DNA from: Anaerobacillus sp. CMMVII
GTDB lineage: Bacteria > Bacillota > Bacilli > Bacillales > Anaerobacillaceae
Assembly: GCF_025377685.1 (NCBI RefSeq)
Contig: NZ_JACEHK010000016.1
Span: forward strand, 62,001 to 126,000
Length of the DNA stretch: 64,000 nucleotides
Direction of reading: 5' to 3'
Positions 26,587 to 36,902 of this stretch are shown here, one piece after another (position 1 is the stretch's first letter; the number at the start of each line of letters is the position of its first letter). The notes below the pieces were generated by a model. It saw nothing but the letters and a program-made list of their open reading frames with translations. It was not told where the DNA came from and did not search any database. Made by a program: the position numbers and the translations under genes.

Positions 26587-27129
26587 TTGGAACATTCATT
26601 TCATGCTACAACAATTTTTGCTATTCATCATAAAGGGAAATGTGCGATGTCAGGTGATGGGCAAGTTACATTCGGAAATGCAGTTGTGATGAAACATACG
26701 GCAAGGAAAGTACGTAAGCTATATAATGGCAAAGTCTTGGCTGGTTTCGCAGGTTCAGTTGCAGATGCTTTCACTCTATTTGAAAAGTTTGAAGCGAAAT
26801 TAGATGAATACAATGGCAATCTTCAGCGGGCAGCAGTTGAGTTAGCAAAAGAATGGCGCAGTGATAAAGTGCTTCGTCGCCTTGAAGCAATGTTAATCGT
26901 GGCAAATTCAGAACATATCTATCTTGTCTCAGGCACTGGAGAGGTTATTGAGCCTGACGATGGGGTTTTAGCCATCGGTTCTGGTGGAAACTATGCTCTT
27001 TCAGCTGGTCGCGCCCTAAAAAAACACGCTACACACCTTGAGGCATCTGAAATTGCAATGGCAGCCCTTCAAACCGCTGCGGAAATTTGTGTATATACGA
27101 ACAATAACATTGTCTTAGAAGAACTTTAA
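26587..27129 (+). CDS. hslV: ATP-dependent protease subunit HslV (ClpQ/CodW)
   Basis: Proteasome-like peptidase that forms dodecamers capped by HslU. The 180-residue product starts at TTG 26587, the only start codon 7 bases after AAGGAGGG, and reads [19 protein letters not shown]. The core [22 protein letters not shown] and [14 protein letters not shown] are conserved. The N-terminus matters because catalysis uses an N-terminal Thr or, in B. subtilis, a Ser. Here Glu follows Met and blocks simple Met removal, so the nucleophile would need processing of two or more residues. hslU follows after a heptamer repeat. Confidence 0.96.
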   Translation: MEHSFHATTIFAIHHKGKCAMSGDGQVTFGNAVVMKHTARKVRKLYNGKVLAGFAGSVADAFTLFEKFEAKLDEYNGNLQRAAVELAKEWRSDKVLRRLEAMLIVANSEHIYLVSGTGEVIEPDDGVLAIGSGGNYALSAGRALKKHATHLEASEIAMAALQTAAEICVYTNNNIVLEEL

Positions 27130-27133
27130 TAAG

Positions 27134-27232
27134 TTATGAGTTATGAGTCATGAGTTATGAGTGTTTTTTGCTTATTCAACGAAGCAATAGTTCTACAATC
27201 AACTCAAACTCAACATTCAAACCTCAAAACTG
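27134..27232. repeat. TTATGAG heptamer array with complementary arm (family 3)
   Basis: Four heptamers (TTATGAG, TTATGAG, TCATGAG, TTATGAG) occupy 27134-27161, starting 4 bases after the hslV stop. A spacer contains TTGCTTATTCAACGAAGCAA, itself an inverted repeat, then AACTCAAACTCAACATTCAA and CCTCAAAACTGAAC (27200-27232) form the opposing arm. The design equals that between smc and ftsY. It lies just before the hslU ribosome binding site. Confidence 0.85.
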
Positions 27233-27250
27233 AACAAAGGGAGCGATGGT

Positions 27251-28648
27251 ATGGAAAATCATTTAACACCTCGGCAAATTGTAGAGAAGCTAGATCAATA
27301 TATTGTTGGCCAAGATAAAGCGAAGCGGTCGGTTGCCATAGCCCTTCGTAATCGTTATCGCCGCGGGAAATTGGATGAAAAACTACGCGATGAAGTAACA
27401 CCTAAGAATATTTTAATGATTGGGCCAACGGGTGTTGGTAAAACGGAAATTGCCCGGAGATTAGCGAAGCTTGTAGGGGCACCTTTTATTAAGGTTGAGG
27501 CTACAAAGTTTACGGAAGTTGGCTACGTAGGCCGTGATGTAGAATCAATGGTTCGTGACTTGGTTGAAACATCAATTCGACTTGTTAAAGAAGATCGAAT
27601 GAAAAAAGTAAGAGGAAAAGCTGAAGAAAATGCAAATAAGCGGATTGTGCAACTGTTAGTTCCTTCGCAAAAGAAGGAAACAGCTTATAAAAATCCGTTT
27701 GAAATGCTTTTCGGTGGTCAAAATCAAACAACCTCAGAACAGGTAGACAACAATGAGGAAGAAAATCTCCGTGATCGCAGGCGTAGAATTGAACACCAAC
27801 TTGCTTTGGGAGAATTAGAAGATCATTTTGTTACTGTAGAGGTAGAAGAACAAGCTGGTGGTTTTCTTGATATGTTCCAAGGTTCTGGTATGGAGCAAAT
27901 GGGTATGAATATGCAAGATATGCTCGGTAACATGATGCCTAAAAAGAAGAAAAAGCGAAAGCTGACGGTTAGAGAAGCTCGTAAAGTTTTAACAGAAGAT
28001 GAGGCGCAAAAACTTATCGATATGGACGAGGTGTCCCAAGAAGCCGTTTTACGTGCGGAACAATTGGGAATAATCTTTATAGATGAGATTGATAAAGTAG
28101 CTGGCAAAGGTCAACAGTCTACAGCTGATGTATCGAGAGAAGGCGTTCAACGCGATATTTTACCAATTGTAGAGGGTTCTACGGTTGTTACGAAATATGG
28201 ACCGGTGAAAACCGATCATGTATTATTTATCGCTGCAGGTGCGTTTCACTTGGCTAAACCTTCTGATTTAATTCCAGAATTACAAGGGCGTTTTCCGATC
28301 CGAGTCGAGCTGGCGAGCTTAACTGAAGCTGATTTTGTCAAGATATTAGTGGAGCCGAATAATGCATTAATTAAACAATATCAAGCTTTACTTGCTACAG
28401 AGGGTATACAAGTAGTATTTTCTGACGATGCTATTAAAAGAATTGCAAAAATTGCAACAGGAGTAAACCAAGATACTGAAAATATAGGTGCCAGAAGGCT
28501 TCATACGATCCTAGAGAAACTTTTAGAGGACTTATCCTTCGAAGCTCCAGATATAACACTAGAGGAAATTGTCATTACACCTACATATGTAGATGAGAAG
28601 TTAGCGACAATTGCAAAAAATAGAGATTTAAGCCAATACATTCTATAG
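27251..28648 (+). CDS. hslU: ATP-dependent protease ATPase subunit HslU (ClpY/CodX)
   Basis: AAA+ unfoldase partner of HslV. The 465-residue protein has Walker [10 protein letters not shown] (58-66), the pore motif GYVGRDVE, an acidic intermediate I-domain (about 130-240), Walker [10 protein letters not shown], and sensor residues in the C-terminal part ([10 protein letters not shown]). It ends in YIL, fitting the need for a C-terminal tail that inserts into HslV. Length and motifs are normal. It lies upstream of codY, the cod operon order. Confidence 0.98.
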   Translation: MENHLTPRQIVEKLDQYIVGQDKAKRSVAIALRNRYRRGKLDEKLRDEVTPKNILMIGPTGVGKTEIARRLAKLVGAPFIKVEATKFTEVGYVGRDVESMVRDLVETSIRLVKEDRMKKVRGKAEENANKRIVQLLVPSQKKETAYKNPFEMLFGGQNQTTSEQVDNNEEENLRDRRRRIEHQLALGELEDHFVTVEVEEQAGGFLDMFQGSGMEQMGMNMQDMLGNMMPKKKKKRKLTVREARKVLTEDEAQKLIDMDEVSQEAVLRAEQLGIIFIDEIDKVAGKGQQSTADVSREGVQRDILPIVEGSTVVTKYGPVKTDHVLFIAAGAFHLAKPSDLIPELQGRFPIRVELASLTEADFVKILVEPNNALIKQYQALLATEGIQVVFSDDAIKRIAKIATGVNQDTENIGARRLHTILEKLLEDLSFEAPDITLEEIVITPTYVDEKLATIAKNRDLSQYIL

Positions 28649-28674
28649 AGATATAATTATTAGGAGGATTTTAA

Positions 28675-29454
28675 ATGGATTTATTAACAAAAACGAGAAG
28701 AATTAATGAAATGCTACAAAAAACTGCGGGGCAGCCAGTAAACTTTAAAGATATGGCTGAGACGTTAAGAGATGTAATTGAGGCTAATGTTTTCATCGTA
28801 AGCCGTAGAGGTAAATTATTAGGCTTCGCTATCAAACAAGAAATTGAAAATGAAAGAATGAAAAAAATGTTGGAAGATCGTCAATTTCCTGAAGTTTACA
28901 CAACAAACCTCTTCAAGATTAATGAAACATCTTCAAACTTGGACATCAATAGTGAATTTACAGCTTTCCCTGTTGAAAATAAAGATTTATTCAGTACTGG
29001 ATTAACAACGATTGTACCAATTAACGGTGGTGGTAATAGAATTGGTACCTTGATCTTAGCAAGACTTTCAAATTCATTTGATAATGATGATTTATTGCTT
29101 GGTGAGTATGGAGCTACTGTAGTTGGTATGGAGATCCTACATGAAAAAACAGTAGAGATTGAACAAGAAGCTAGAAGTAAAGCTGTTGTTCAAATGGCTA
29201 TTGGTTCACTTTCTTATAGTGAATTAGAAGCGGTAGAGCATATTTTTGATGAGTTAGAAGGCAATGAAGGGTTGTTAGTTGCATCTAAGATTGCCGATCG
29301 AGTAGGAATTACTCGTTCAGTAATCGTAAATGCGCTTCGTAAATTAGAGAGTGCCGGAGTTATTGAATCTCGTTCGTTAGGAATGAAGGGCACATATATT
29401 AAAGTTCTTAACGATAAGTTCCTCCTAGAATTAGAGAAGCTTAAAACTAAATAA
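28675..29454 (+). CDS. codY: GTP- and branched-chain amino acid-responsive repressor CodY
   Basis: Global regulator that senses Ile/Leu/Val and, in Bacillus, GTP, and represses amino acid synthesis, transport, motility and competence genes in rich conditions. The 259-residue protein has an N-terminal GAF domain ([32 protein letters not shown]) and a C-terminal winged helix-turn-helix ([21 protein letters not shown]). The length is normal. It ends the hslVU-codY operon before a strong terminator and lies directly upstream of the flagellar operon, as in B. subtilis, where CodY regulates that operon. Confidence 0.98.
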   Translation: MDLLTKTRRINEMLQKTAGQPVNFKDMAETLRDVIEANVFIVSRRGKLLGFAIKQEIENERMKKMLEDRQFPEVYTTNLFKINETSSNLDINSEFTAFPVENKDLFSTGLTTIVPINGGGNRIGTLILARLSNSFDNDDLLLGEYGATVVGMEILHEKTVEIEQEARSKAVVQMAIGSLSYSELEAVEHIFDELEGNEGLLVASKIADRVGITRSVIVNALRKLESAGVIESRSLGMKGTYIKVLNDKFLLELEKLKTK

Positions 29455-29479
29455 AGATAACTTGTAACATAAATTAATC

Positions 29480-29549
29480 AAAGGACAGACAATACTGCGA
29501 AGAATAAATGGTTATACATTTTTTCTTCGGTTTTGTCTGCCCTTTTTTT
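29480..29549 (+). terminator. Long terminator hairpin of the cod operon
   Basis: AAAGGACAGACAATACTGCGAAGA and TCTTCGGTTTTGTCTGCCCTTT (each arm broken by one small mismatch) pair around an A/T-rich loop and end in TTTTTTT. Confidence 0.88.
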
Positions 29550-29905
29550 GTATAAATTTGTGTACAATATTTGACTTTTAGCAATAATTTCTGTGTGGAT
29601 TTAATAGAATTGGTCGTAATTTAACGAAATGGGAAATAGTGTTCCTTACTAATTGAGTGCCATGAAAGTATAATATGTAACAAGTAAGGTTCGAAAACGT
29701 TATACAAGATCCGTTAAAATCCGACTATACTCATGTTTTTTTTGGAATATTTTTAGGTCTTTAGTTGCGGTTTTTGACAAAATAAAACAAGGTTAGACAA
29801 TTAAAAAATTATTATATACAATACGTTTAGTGGTTTATTTTTTGGGGGGTTAAAGTTAAATTATGAAAGTATAATTATTTCCAATTTTTTAACGGGGGAT
29901 TAAAG
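29550..29905 (+). promoter_or_regulatory. 356-base leader region of the flagellar/chemotaxis operon
   Basis: No gene is seen. It should hold the main fla/che promoter. TTGACA occurs at 29774-29779 without a -10 at normal spacing; TTAGAC (29793-29798) with TATACA 16 bases later (29815-29820) is a moderate SigA candidate. A perfect TATAAT at 29669-29674 has a poor -35 (TTACTA, 17 bases upstream). No SigD-type box (TAAA plus GCCGATAT) was found here. The flgB ribosome binding site is GGGGG at 29893-29897. Confidence 0.45.
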
Positions 29906-30310
29906 ATGAAACTATTTTCGAATGCTAACCAACAACTAATTGAGCAATCCATACATGCGGCCTCTTTACGTCAAAAAACGATATCGCAAAATATAGCTAA
30001 TGTTGATACACCTAATTATAAAGCGAAGAAAACGGTCTTTAAGCACCAGTTTGATAAAGCGCTTGATGGGCAACGATTGACCGCTAACCGGACTAGCAAT
30101 TTACATATAGAATTTGGTGGAAAGAAGAACTCTGCAGCTGCAGTTGTTGTTTCGCGTAGTAATACAATGTTTAACCATAATGGTAATAATGTCGATATCG
30201 AGCAGGAAATGTCCGAAATGGCTCAAAACCAAATCTATTATAATGCGATGATCGAGAGATTAAATGGTAGGTTTAATAGTTTAAAAACAGTCATAGGGGG
30301 TGGAAAATAA
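29906..30310 (+). CDS. flgB: Flagellar basal body rod protein FlgB
   Basis: Proximal rod component exported through the flagellar type III apparatus. The 134-residue product has the rod-family N-terminus (SIHAASLRQKTISQNIANVDTPNYKAK) with the ANVDTPNYK motif, and a helical C-terminus. First gene of the large fla/che operon; flgC begins 2 bases after its stop. The length is normal for Bacillus FlgB. Confidence 0.97.
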   Translation: MKLFSNANQQLIEQSIHAASLRQKTISQNIANVDTPNYKAKKTVFKHQFDKALDGQRLTANRTSNLHIEFGGKKNSAAAVVVSRSNTMFNHNGNNVDIEQEMSEMAQNQIYYNAMIERLNGRFNSLKTVIGGGK

Positions 30311-30312
30311 TT

Positions 30313-30768
30313 ATGACGATCTTTCACGGCTTTAATACAACCGCCTCAGCGCTCACTGCTCAGAGGCTACGTATGGATGTCATAGCTTCAAATATGGCAA
30401 ATGTCGATACAACCAGAGGGAAATATGTAAATGGAGAATGGCAGCCTTACCAACGGAAAATGGTTGTTATGCAACCGAATGAAAATCGCTTTTCTACCCA
30501 TTTATCCCGTGCACTAGGTGTTTCCGAACACCCTGGCAATGGAGTCAAGGTTAGTAAGATTGTCGAAGATCAAACTCCTTTTAAACTCGCTTATCAGCCA
30601 GACCATCCAGATGCAAATGCTGAAGGGTATGTTAGGTTACCTAATGTCGATCCCTTAAAGGAAATGGTTGACATGATGAGTGCAACGCGTTCTTATGAAG
30701 CGAATGTGACGACACTCAACGCAACAAAAAGTATGCTAATGAAAGCCCTTGAAATTGGCAAAGGGTAA
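30313..30768 (+). CDS. flgC: Flagellar basal body rod protein FlgC
   Basis: Proximal rod component. The 151-residue protein has the N-terminal rod motif (MDVIASNMANVDTTRG) and the C-terminal signature VDMMSATRSYEANVTTLNATK, both typical of FlgC. It is separated from flgB by 2 bases and from fliE by 12. Confidence 0.98.
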   Translation: MTIFHGFNTTASALTAQRLRMDVIASNMANVDTTRGKYVNGEWQPYQRKMVVMQPNENRFSTHLSRALGVSEHPGNGVKVSKIVEDQTPFKLAYQPDHPDANAEGYVRLPNVDPLKEMVDMMSATRSYEANVTTLNATKSMLMKALEIGKG

Positions 30769-30780
30769 GGAGGTAAATAA

Positions 30781-31089
30781 GTGGAACCTATATCACTGAA
30801 ACAGCAGTCAGTTATGAATATAAGCGGTCCTAGTACACCTGTTAGAAAGTTGACCCCTGCAGAAGCTCAAACTAGCTTTAAAGTGGCTTTAAATGATGCG
30901 TTACACAAAGTTAACGAAGCCCAACATGCATCAACACTAGCAACTAGTCAGCTAGCTAGGGGAGAGAATATTGACTTACATCAAGTAATGATAACCGCTC
31001 AAAAAGCAAGTATTTCGCTACAAGCAACAATAGAAGTGAGGAATAAGGTTGTTGAAGCTTATCAGGAAGTTATGAGAATGCAAGTTTAA
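30781..31089 (+). CDS. fliE: Flagellar hook-basal body complex protein FliE
   Basis: Joins the MS ring to the rod and may start rod export. The 102-residue product begins at GTG 30781 after AAGGAGG. The C-terminal half (LHQVMITAQKASISLQATIEVRNKVVEAYQEVMRM) is the FliE hallmark; only key parts are quoted: ITAQKAS and RNKVVEAYQEVM. The position after flgC is standard. Confidence 0.97.
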   Translation: MEPISLKQQSVMNISGPSTPVRKLTPAEAQTSFKVALNDALHKVNEAQHASTLATSQLARGENIDLHQVMITAQKASISLQATIEVRNKVVEAYQEVMRMQV

Positions 31090-31156
31090 TAAGGAAGTAC
31101 ACAATTTACACATGGTGCAATAATCAACTAAGTGGTTTTAATGTGTAGGGGGAAAC

Positions 31157-32736
31157 ATGAACGAGAAATTATTACTATATAAAGAAAATATAACTAAATA
31201 TTGGGCTGAACGATCGAATGCCCAAAAAGGGATTATTGTCGGTTCTTTCCTACTGCTCCTTATCCTACTCGTTGTTGTGTCAATGTTAGGTTCACGAACG
31301 AATATGGCTCCACTTTATACAAACCTTTCGTTCCAGGAGACAGGTGAAATTAAGGCGCAGTTGGATGCCAGAGGTATTGCTTCTGAAATAACAAATAGTG
31401 GAACTGCTATAAATGTCCCAGAAAAATTGGTTGATAGTTTGAAAGTAGAACTGGCAGCTGAAGGTATTCCCAAAAGTGGTAGTATTGATTATACGACATT
31501 TAAAGATCGAATGGGATTTGGGATGACCGATAATGAATTTAGTATTATGGAACGAGCAGCGATGCAAACAGAACTAGCAAATTTAATTCGAAGTATTGAC
31601 GGAATTGAGCATGCTCAAGTAATGATTACATTGCCCGAAGAAAGTATATGGATTTCAAGTGGCGAGCAAACAGCATCTGCTGCGATCTCATTAAACATTC
31701 GTCCTGGCTATCAGTTAAATCAAAATCAAATCAGAGCACTATACCATCTTATCTCTAAAAGTGTTCCAAAGCTTCCTGTTGATAATATCGTCATTATGAA
31801 TCAAATGTTTGAGTACTTAGAATTAAATAATGAAAATATTGTTGACTCGACGCTATCAACTTTTGAACAACAACGTTCAATCCAAAAGGAAATTGAGCGA
31901 GATTTACAAAGGCAAGTTCAACAAATGTTAGGGACTCTTGTAGGAAGAGATAAAGTTGTTGTATCGGTTACAACAGATATTGATTTTACAAAGGAAAATC
32001 GAGCCGAAGATTTAGTTACTCCCGTTGATGTCGAGGGGATGTCTGGCTTAGCGATCAGCATTGAACGTATAACAGAGACTTTAGTGGTGAGGACATCCAA
32101 GTTGGTGGTATTCCAGGAACGGGTGAAACGGATATACCTGGTTATCCAGGTGGAGCAGCTAACGGTGCTGGGGATTATGAGAAAATGGAAGAACGTATTA
32201 ATAATGATGTGAACCGAATTCGTCGTGATATCGTCATGAGCCCTTATCAAGTTAGGGATCTCGGTATTCAAGTGATGATAGAGCCTCCTAATCCGGAAGA
32301 CATTAACTCTCTACCAGTTGAACTCTTAAATGATGTCCAACAAATTCTTAGTACAATTGTTAGAACGAGCATTTCAAAAGAAGTTATTGATCAACTAACA
32401 CCTGAACAAATTAACGATAAAGTCTTTGTATCTGCGCAGCCTTTAAAAGGAAAAATGGTCTTTGAAGATCCAGAACCTGAGATTCCTAATTGGTATTACA
32501 TTGTTGGTGGACTAATTTTATTTATTGTTTTACTGATTTTCTTATTACTTAGAAAAAATAAAAAGGTAGTTATAGCTGAGGAATCTAAAGAGCAAATAAT
32601 GAGCTTTGATTTACCTGACCTCGGTCACGAGACAGATAGTGAGGAGAAAGCGCGCCGTCGCCAGTTAGAAAAAATGGCAAAAGAAAAACCAGAGGAATTT
32701 TCAAAGCTTGTTCGTACATGGCTATCTGAGGATTAA
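31157..32736 (+). CDS. fliF: Flagellar MS-ring protein FliF (frameshifted in this sequence)
   Basis: Forms the MS ring in the membrane and anchors rod, export gate and switch. A transmembrane segment is at about residues 24-44, followed by the ring-building domains (LYTNLSFQETGEIKAQLD), a Gly/Pro-rich linker and a C-terminal membrane helix (YYIVGGLILFIVLLIFLLL), then the FliG-binding tail. Near 32080-32083 (GAGACTTTAGTGG) one base is missing: the first frame ends at 32212, while the other reads SGEDIQVGGIPGTGETDIPG and continues through MEERINNDVNRI to 32736. The corrected length is about 526 residues. This is one of the few breaks not in a long homopolymer. If real the cell would be non-flagellate. 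Confidence 0.92.
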
Positions 32737-32748
32737 GGGGGGAAAAGT

Positions 32749-33762
32749 ATGGTGGTTAAAAAGAAGGGGTTAACTGGTAAGGAAAAGGCAGCGATTCTTC
32801 TAATCTCCCTAGGACCAGATGTTTCAGCTCAAGTATACAAACATTTAAGTGAAGAGGAGATAGAAAAGCTTACACTTGAAATTGCAAGTGTTCGAAAAGT
32901 AGATTCGACTACAAAAGAAGAAATCATTGAACAGTTTCATCAACTTGCCATTGCTCAAGATTACATCACTCAAGGTGGCATTGGTTATGCCAAAAATGTT
33001 CTTGAGAAGGCTCTTGGTGAACAACAAGCGATGGAAATTATCAATAGGTTAACCTCAACTCTACAGGTTAGACCGTTTGATTTTGCAAGAAAAGCAGATG
33101 CAGGACAAATCTTAAACTTTATCCAAAATGAACATCCGCAAACTATTGCCTTAATACTTTCCTATTTAGAATCCGTGCAAGCAGCACAAATATTATCAGA
33201 ACTACCTCAAGAGGTTCAGGCTGATATTGCGAAAAGAATTGCGCTAATGGATAGTACGTCTCCAGAAATAATTAATGAAGTAGAAAGTATCCTAGAACGG
33301 AAGCTCTCAGCTACAGTAACTCAAGACTACACAAGGACCGGTGGAATTGAAACCGTTGTTGAAGTCCTGAATAGTGTTGATAGAAGTACGGAACGGACGA
33401 TTTTAGATGCCCTTGAAATCCAAGATCCCGAACTTGCTGAGGAAATAAAGAAACGAATGTTTGTCTTCGAAGATATCGTAACTCTTGATAACCGTTCAAT
33501 TCAACGTGTAATTCGTGATGTTGAAAATGAGGATTTGCAATTAGCGCTTAAAGTTGCCAACGATGAGGTTAAAGATGTTGTCTTTAAAAATATGTCCCAA
33601 CGTATGGTTGAAACATTTAGAGACGAAATGGAGTATATGGGTCCTGTTCGTCTACGTGATGTCGAAGAAGCACAATCGCGAATTGTTGCAATTATACGCC
33701 GTTTAGAAGAAGCAGGTGAAATTGTCATCGCTCGTGGTGGAGGAGATGATATTATTGTCTAA
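32749..33762 (+). CDS. fliG: Flagellar motor switch protein FliG
   Basis: Switch protein that contacts the stator and sets rotation direction. The 337-residue protein shows GKEKAAILLISLGPDVSAQVYKHL at its start (quoted part: GKEKAAILLISLG), the EHPQTIALILSYL motif in the middle domain, and the charged C-terminal torque helix (MFVFEDIVTLDNRSIQRVIR). The length is normal. It begins 12 bases after fliF and overlaps fliH. Confidence 0.98.
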   Translation: MVVKKKGLTGKEKAAILLISLGPDVSAQVYKHLSEEEIEKLTLEIASVRKVDSTTKEEIIEQFHQLAIAQDYITQGGIGYAKNVLEKALGEQQAMEIINRLTSTLQVRPFDFARKADAGQILNFIQNEHPQTIALILSYLESVQAAQILSELPQEVQADIAKRIALMDSTSPEIINEVESILERKLSATVTQDYTRTGGIETVVEVLNSVDRSTERTILDALEIQDPELAEEIKKRMFVFEDIVTLDNRSIQRVIRDVENEDLQLALKVANDEVKDVVFKNMSQRMVETFRDEMEYMGPVRLRDVEEAQSRIVAIIRRLEEAGEIVIARGGGDDIIV

Positions 33763-34552
33763 AATCATTAAGTCGTCTCTTGCTAACAATCCCGACTCCG
33801 AAAAACGAACAATTGGCTTAAGAAGTTTAACAAAGTTTGTTAATTCAACTCAAATGAAAAATGATAGTAAAGAAAACTCTAGTGAAATTAATTCTAAATT
33901 AGTAGATGAAGTACTGCAAAAGGCTATGGAAGAGGCAGAGTCTATTAGAAATGAAGCGAAATACGAGTATGAGCATTTTCAAGAGAGAATGAATCATGAA
34001 ATTCAGCTAAATCAACAAAAGGCTGAGGATTTATACAAACATTCTGAGGAAACAGGATATAATCAAGGTTTTCAACAAGGGCTTCAGGAAGGTCAACGCC
34101 AATATGAAACATTTATTCAAGAGGCGAGGGAGATCATAAATGCATCAAAGGAAGACTACTTCCAAAAACTAGAAGATGCTGAACAAGTAATTGTTGAATT
34201 AGCTGTAAAAGTATCAGAAAAAGTAATCGCCAACTCTTTGAAGCAAGAACCTAGTATTTGGCTTCCCATAGTGAAAGCAGTAATTGATGAAGTACGAGAA
34301 CAAGAGCAAGTGAAGATATATGTCCATCCGAAATGGTATGAGTTTACATTAGCTCATAAAGAAGAGTTACGATTATTGTTACCGAATTGTGAGAACTTAT
34401 ATATTTATCCAGATATCCACCTAGATGAAAATGGCTGTCAAATCGAAACTCCGTATGGAAAAATAGACGCGTCAGTTAATAGTCAGCTTGCAGAAATTAA
34501 ACGTGCCCTTGAGGAAAAGTTAAAGGAGCTAAGTGGAAATGAAGGTTGCTAA
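33746..34552 (+). CDS. fliH: Flagellar assembly protein FliH
   Basis: Export-apparatus stator-like protein that binds and regulates the ATPase FliI. ATG 33746 lies inside the end of fliG, 3 bases after GGAGG; TTG 33755 (LSKIIKSS) is an equally good start. The protein is about 268 residues, hydrophilic and coiled-coil-rich (EEAESIRNEAKYEYE; NQGFQQGLQEGQRQYE), with a FliH/VirB-like C-terminal domain (VSEKVIANSLKQEPSIWLPIV). It overlaps fliI by about 14 bases. Confidence 0.94.
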   Translation: MILLSKIIKSSLANNPDSEKRTIGLRSLTKFVNSTQMKNDSKENSSEINSKLVDEVLQKAMEEAESIRNEAKYEYEHFQERMNHEIQLNQQKAEDLYKHSEETGYNQGFQQGLQEGQRQYETFIQEAREIINASKEDYFQKLEDAEQVIVELAVKVSEKVIANSLKQEPSIWLPIVKAVIDEVREQEQVKIYVHPKWYEFTLAHKEELRLLLPNCENLYIYPDIHLDENGCQIETPYGKIDASVNSQLAEIKRALEEKLKELSGNEGC

Positions 34553-35854
34553 TTTAATAAGTGAAGTAGCCAACATTAACTCGTTTAAAAGTTACGGTAA
34601 AGTCACAAAGGTTGTAGGTCTCCTCATTGAGTCAAGAGGGCCACAGGTCTCAATTGGGGAGCTATGTTATATTATTATCGGAAAATCGACTCAACGAAAA
34701 GTTATGGCAGAAGTAGTCGGCTTTCGGGATGAAATGGTATTATTGATGCCATTTACAACTGTTAATGAGATTAGTCCCGGAAGCTTAGTTGAAGCAACTA
34801 GTAAACCACTCGAAATTAAGGTAGGATCTGAACTTATTGGACATGTTGTTGATGGACTCGGTCAACCTCTAATGGACTTGGGTTACCTAAGGGGTTAAGA
34901 CGATTCCCGACCGAAAATGCACCTCCAAATCCTTTATCTAGACCGAGAATTCTTGAGCCGCTTAGTTTAGGGGTCCGGGCAATTGATAGTTTATTTACCG
35001 TTGGTAAAGGACAGCGAATGGGTATTTTTGCTGGAAGCGGTGTTGGAAAGAGTACGCTAATGGCTATGATCGCGAAGAATTCTGAAGCCGATGTAAACGT
35101 TATCGCACTTATAGGTGAACGTGGAAGAGAGGTTCGGGATTTTATTGAAAGAGATTTAGGGGAAGAGGGTTTAAGAAAAACTGTGGTTGTTGTTGCGACA
35201 TCTGACCAACCAGCTTTAATGAGAATAAAAGGAGCAATGACCGCTACTGCTATAGCAGAATACTTTAGAAATCAAGGCTTACATGTAACGTTAATGATGG
35301 ATTCTGTCACACGTTTTGCCATGGCCCAACGTGAAATTGGATTAGCTATCGGTGAACCTCCGACATCTAAAGGGTATACACCGAGTGTTTTTGCTTATCT
35401 TCCAAAATTATTAGAGCGTTCGGGTACAAATGAACAAGGTACAATTACAGCCTTTTATACAGTTTTAGTTGATGGTGACGATATGAATGAACCAATTGCC
35501 GATGCCGTACGTGGTATTTTGGATGGTCACTTGGTATTAGACCGTAAGCTAGCCAATAAGGGGCAATTCCCTGCGATAAACCCTTTAAAAAGTATCAGTC
35601 GTGTCATGAATGACATTGTCGATCCTGAGCATCGATTAGCCGCAGATAGGCTGAGACAACTGCTTGCTATTTATACTGACTCAGAGGACTTAATAAATAT
35701 CGGAGCCTATAAACGCGGTACTTCGAAAGAGGTAGATGAGGCGATAGTAGCTTATCCGAATATTATTAATTTCGTTAAACAAAGTACTGAGGAGAAAGTT
35801 TCCTTTAAAGAGGCAATCTATCTACTAATTAGAGAATTTCATAAAGGGGAATAG
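34539..35854 (+). CDS. fliI: Flagellar export ATPase FliI (frameshifted in this sequence)
   Basis: Hexameric ATPase of the flagellar type III export apparatus, related to F1 beta. ATG 34539 is preferred to GTG 34533 because AAAGGAG (34522-34528) is better spaced. The first part reads SYGKVTKVVGLLIESRG. At CCTCTAATGG (34871-34872) one A is missing; with it the frame reads PLNGLGLPKGLRRFPTENAPP and joins the downstream part with Walker A GSGVGKSTL, DSVTRFAMAQRE and SISRVMNDI. The corrected length is 438 residues, equal to the B. subtilis protein as I recall it. A sequence error is likely. Confidence 0.93.
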
Positions 35855-35856
35855 TT

Positions 35857-36294
35857 ATGTCGTTTCAATTTACGCTGCAAAAAGTTTTGGAAGTTAGGGA
35901 AAATGAAAAGCTAAAATCCGAAAAAGAATTTACTCAAGCAACGAGGCAGTTTGAAGAAGTGGCCACGAAACTATATGAGCTCCTCAAAAAAAAAGAAAAT
36001 TACCAGTCCAAGTATAGTCAGCGTATCGAAAATGGAATAGCGATCTTTGAACTTCAACAATTCCATACTATTTTATTACAATACCAAAAGCAAATTGATC
36101 ATCTACAATACTATACACAAAAAGCTAGGGAGAATATGAACAGGAAACAAGAACAATTAGTTGAAAAAACGATTGAATTAAAAAAATATGAAAAAATGAA
36201 ACAGATAAAGCATGAGCTTTATATAGAAGAGTCAAAGCGAAAAGAAAATATTTTGATGGACGAAATTTCCGTTCAACAGTTCATCAATCGCTGA
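35857..36294 (+). CDS. fliJ: Flagellar export chaperone FliJ
   Basis: Small coiled-coil protein that inserts in the FliI ring and escorts substrates. The 145-residue product is almost entirely charged helix, begins MSFQFTLQKVLEVRENEK (the usual FliJ opening FxLQKVLExRE) and continues with heptad-like repeats. It follows fliI by 2 bases. Family membership rests on the opening motif, helical nature and position. Confidence 0.93.
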   Translation: MSFQFTLQKVLEVRENEKLKSEKEFTQATRQFEEVATKLYELLKKKENYQSKYSQRIENGIAIFELQQFHTILLQYQKQIDHLQYYTQKARENMNRKQEQLVEKTIELKKYEKMKQIKHELYIEESKRKENILMDEISVQQFINR

Positions 36295-36300
36295 AATTAG

Positions 36301-36882
36301 GTGAGCGAATTGAAAAAAGAAGAACAAGAATACAGTAAAACTCAATGGTTTGTTATGGTTATTTTTATTCCTACTGTATTTGCGCTGTTATTATTTGGGG
36401 TTATTCTTAGTGTTATAGGGGTAAACCTAGTGGACCATACAAAGCAAATTGCAGCAAACATCCCGATTTTTTCAGAATTTGTGAAAACCGATGAACAGAT
36501 TCTCGAAGAGGAACTACAGAAAAATATCAACGATTTAGCGTCTATCGTTGATGTACAGGAAAAAGAAATAGACCAATTAAAACAAAGCATTACTCAAAAA
36601 GAAGGTGAAATTGTCAACCTTCTTGCTGAAATTAAATTATTAATGAAAAAGCTAGATGAAAAGCAAGAAGCCCAAGTCTCGATTAAAAAAGAGTACGAGG
36701 ATCTGGCGAAAATGTATCTTGCTATGTCTGCTAATAATGCAGCTAGAATTCTAAGTGAACTTCCGGTTGAAGAAGCGGCTACTCAATTATCCTTTATCAA
36801 AATAGACACCAGAGCCTCAATTTTGGCAAAAATGTCACCAGAAAAAGCTGCTGAACTAATCACCTTACTAAGTGTTAATTAA
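36301..36882 (+). CDS. ylxF: Flagellar protein YlxF (MotE/MgtE N-domain-like)
   Basis: A 193-residue protein with one N-terminal transmembrane helix (about residues 16-40), a long coiled coil (EEELQKNINDLASIVDVQEK) and a C-terminal MgtE_N-like domain (YLAMSANNAARILSELPVE; LAKMSPEKAAELI). Such proteins (YlxF, MotE-like) sit between fliJ and fliK in Bacillus and may support stator or export assembly; the function is inferred. GTG 36301 is taken, but TTG 36310 is a real alternative because AGGTG (36299-36303) is ideally placed for it. Confidence 0.88.
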   Translation: MSELKKEEQEYSKTQWFVMVIFIPTVFALLLFGVILSVIGVNLVDHTKQIAANIPIFSEFVKTDEQILEEELQKNINDLASIVDVQEKEIDQLKQSITQKEGEIVNLLAEIKLLMKKLDEKQEAQVSIKKEYEDLAKMYLAMSANNAARILSELPVEEAATQLSFIKIDTRASILAKMSPEKAAELITLLSVN

Positions 36883-36902
36883 TCTTGAAAGGAGGTGTAA
36901 AG

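Noticed and set aside
29774-29779. Perfect TTGACA as the main fla/che promoter -35
   Set aside because: No acceptable -10 hexamer at 15-19 bases downstream; kept only as a note in the leader region.
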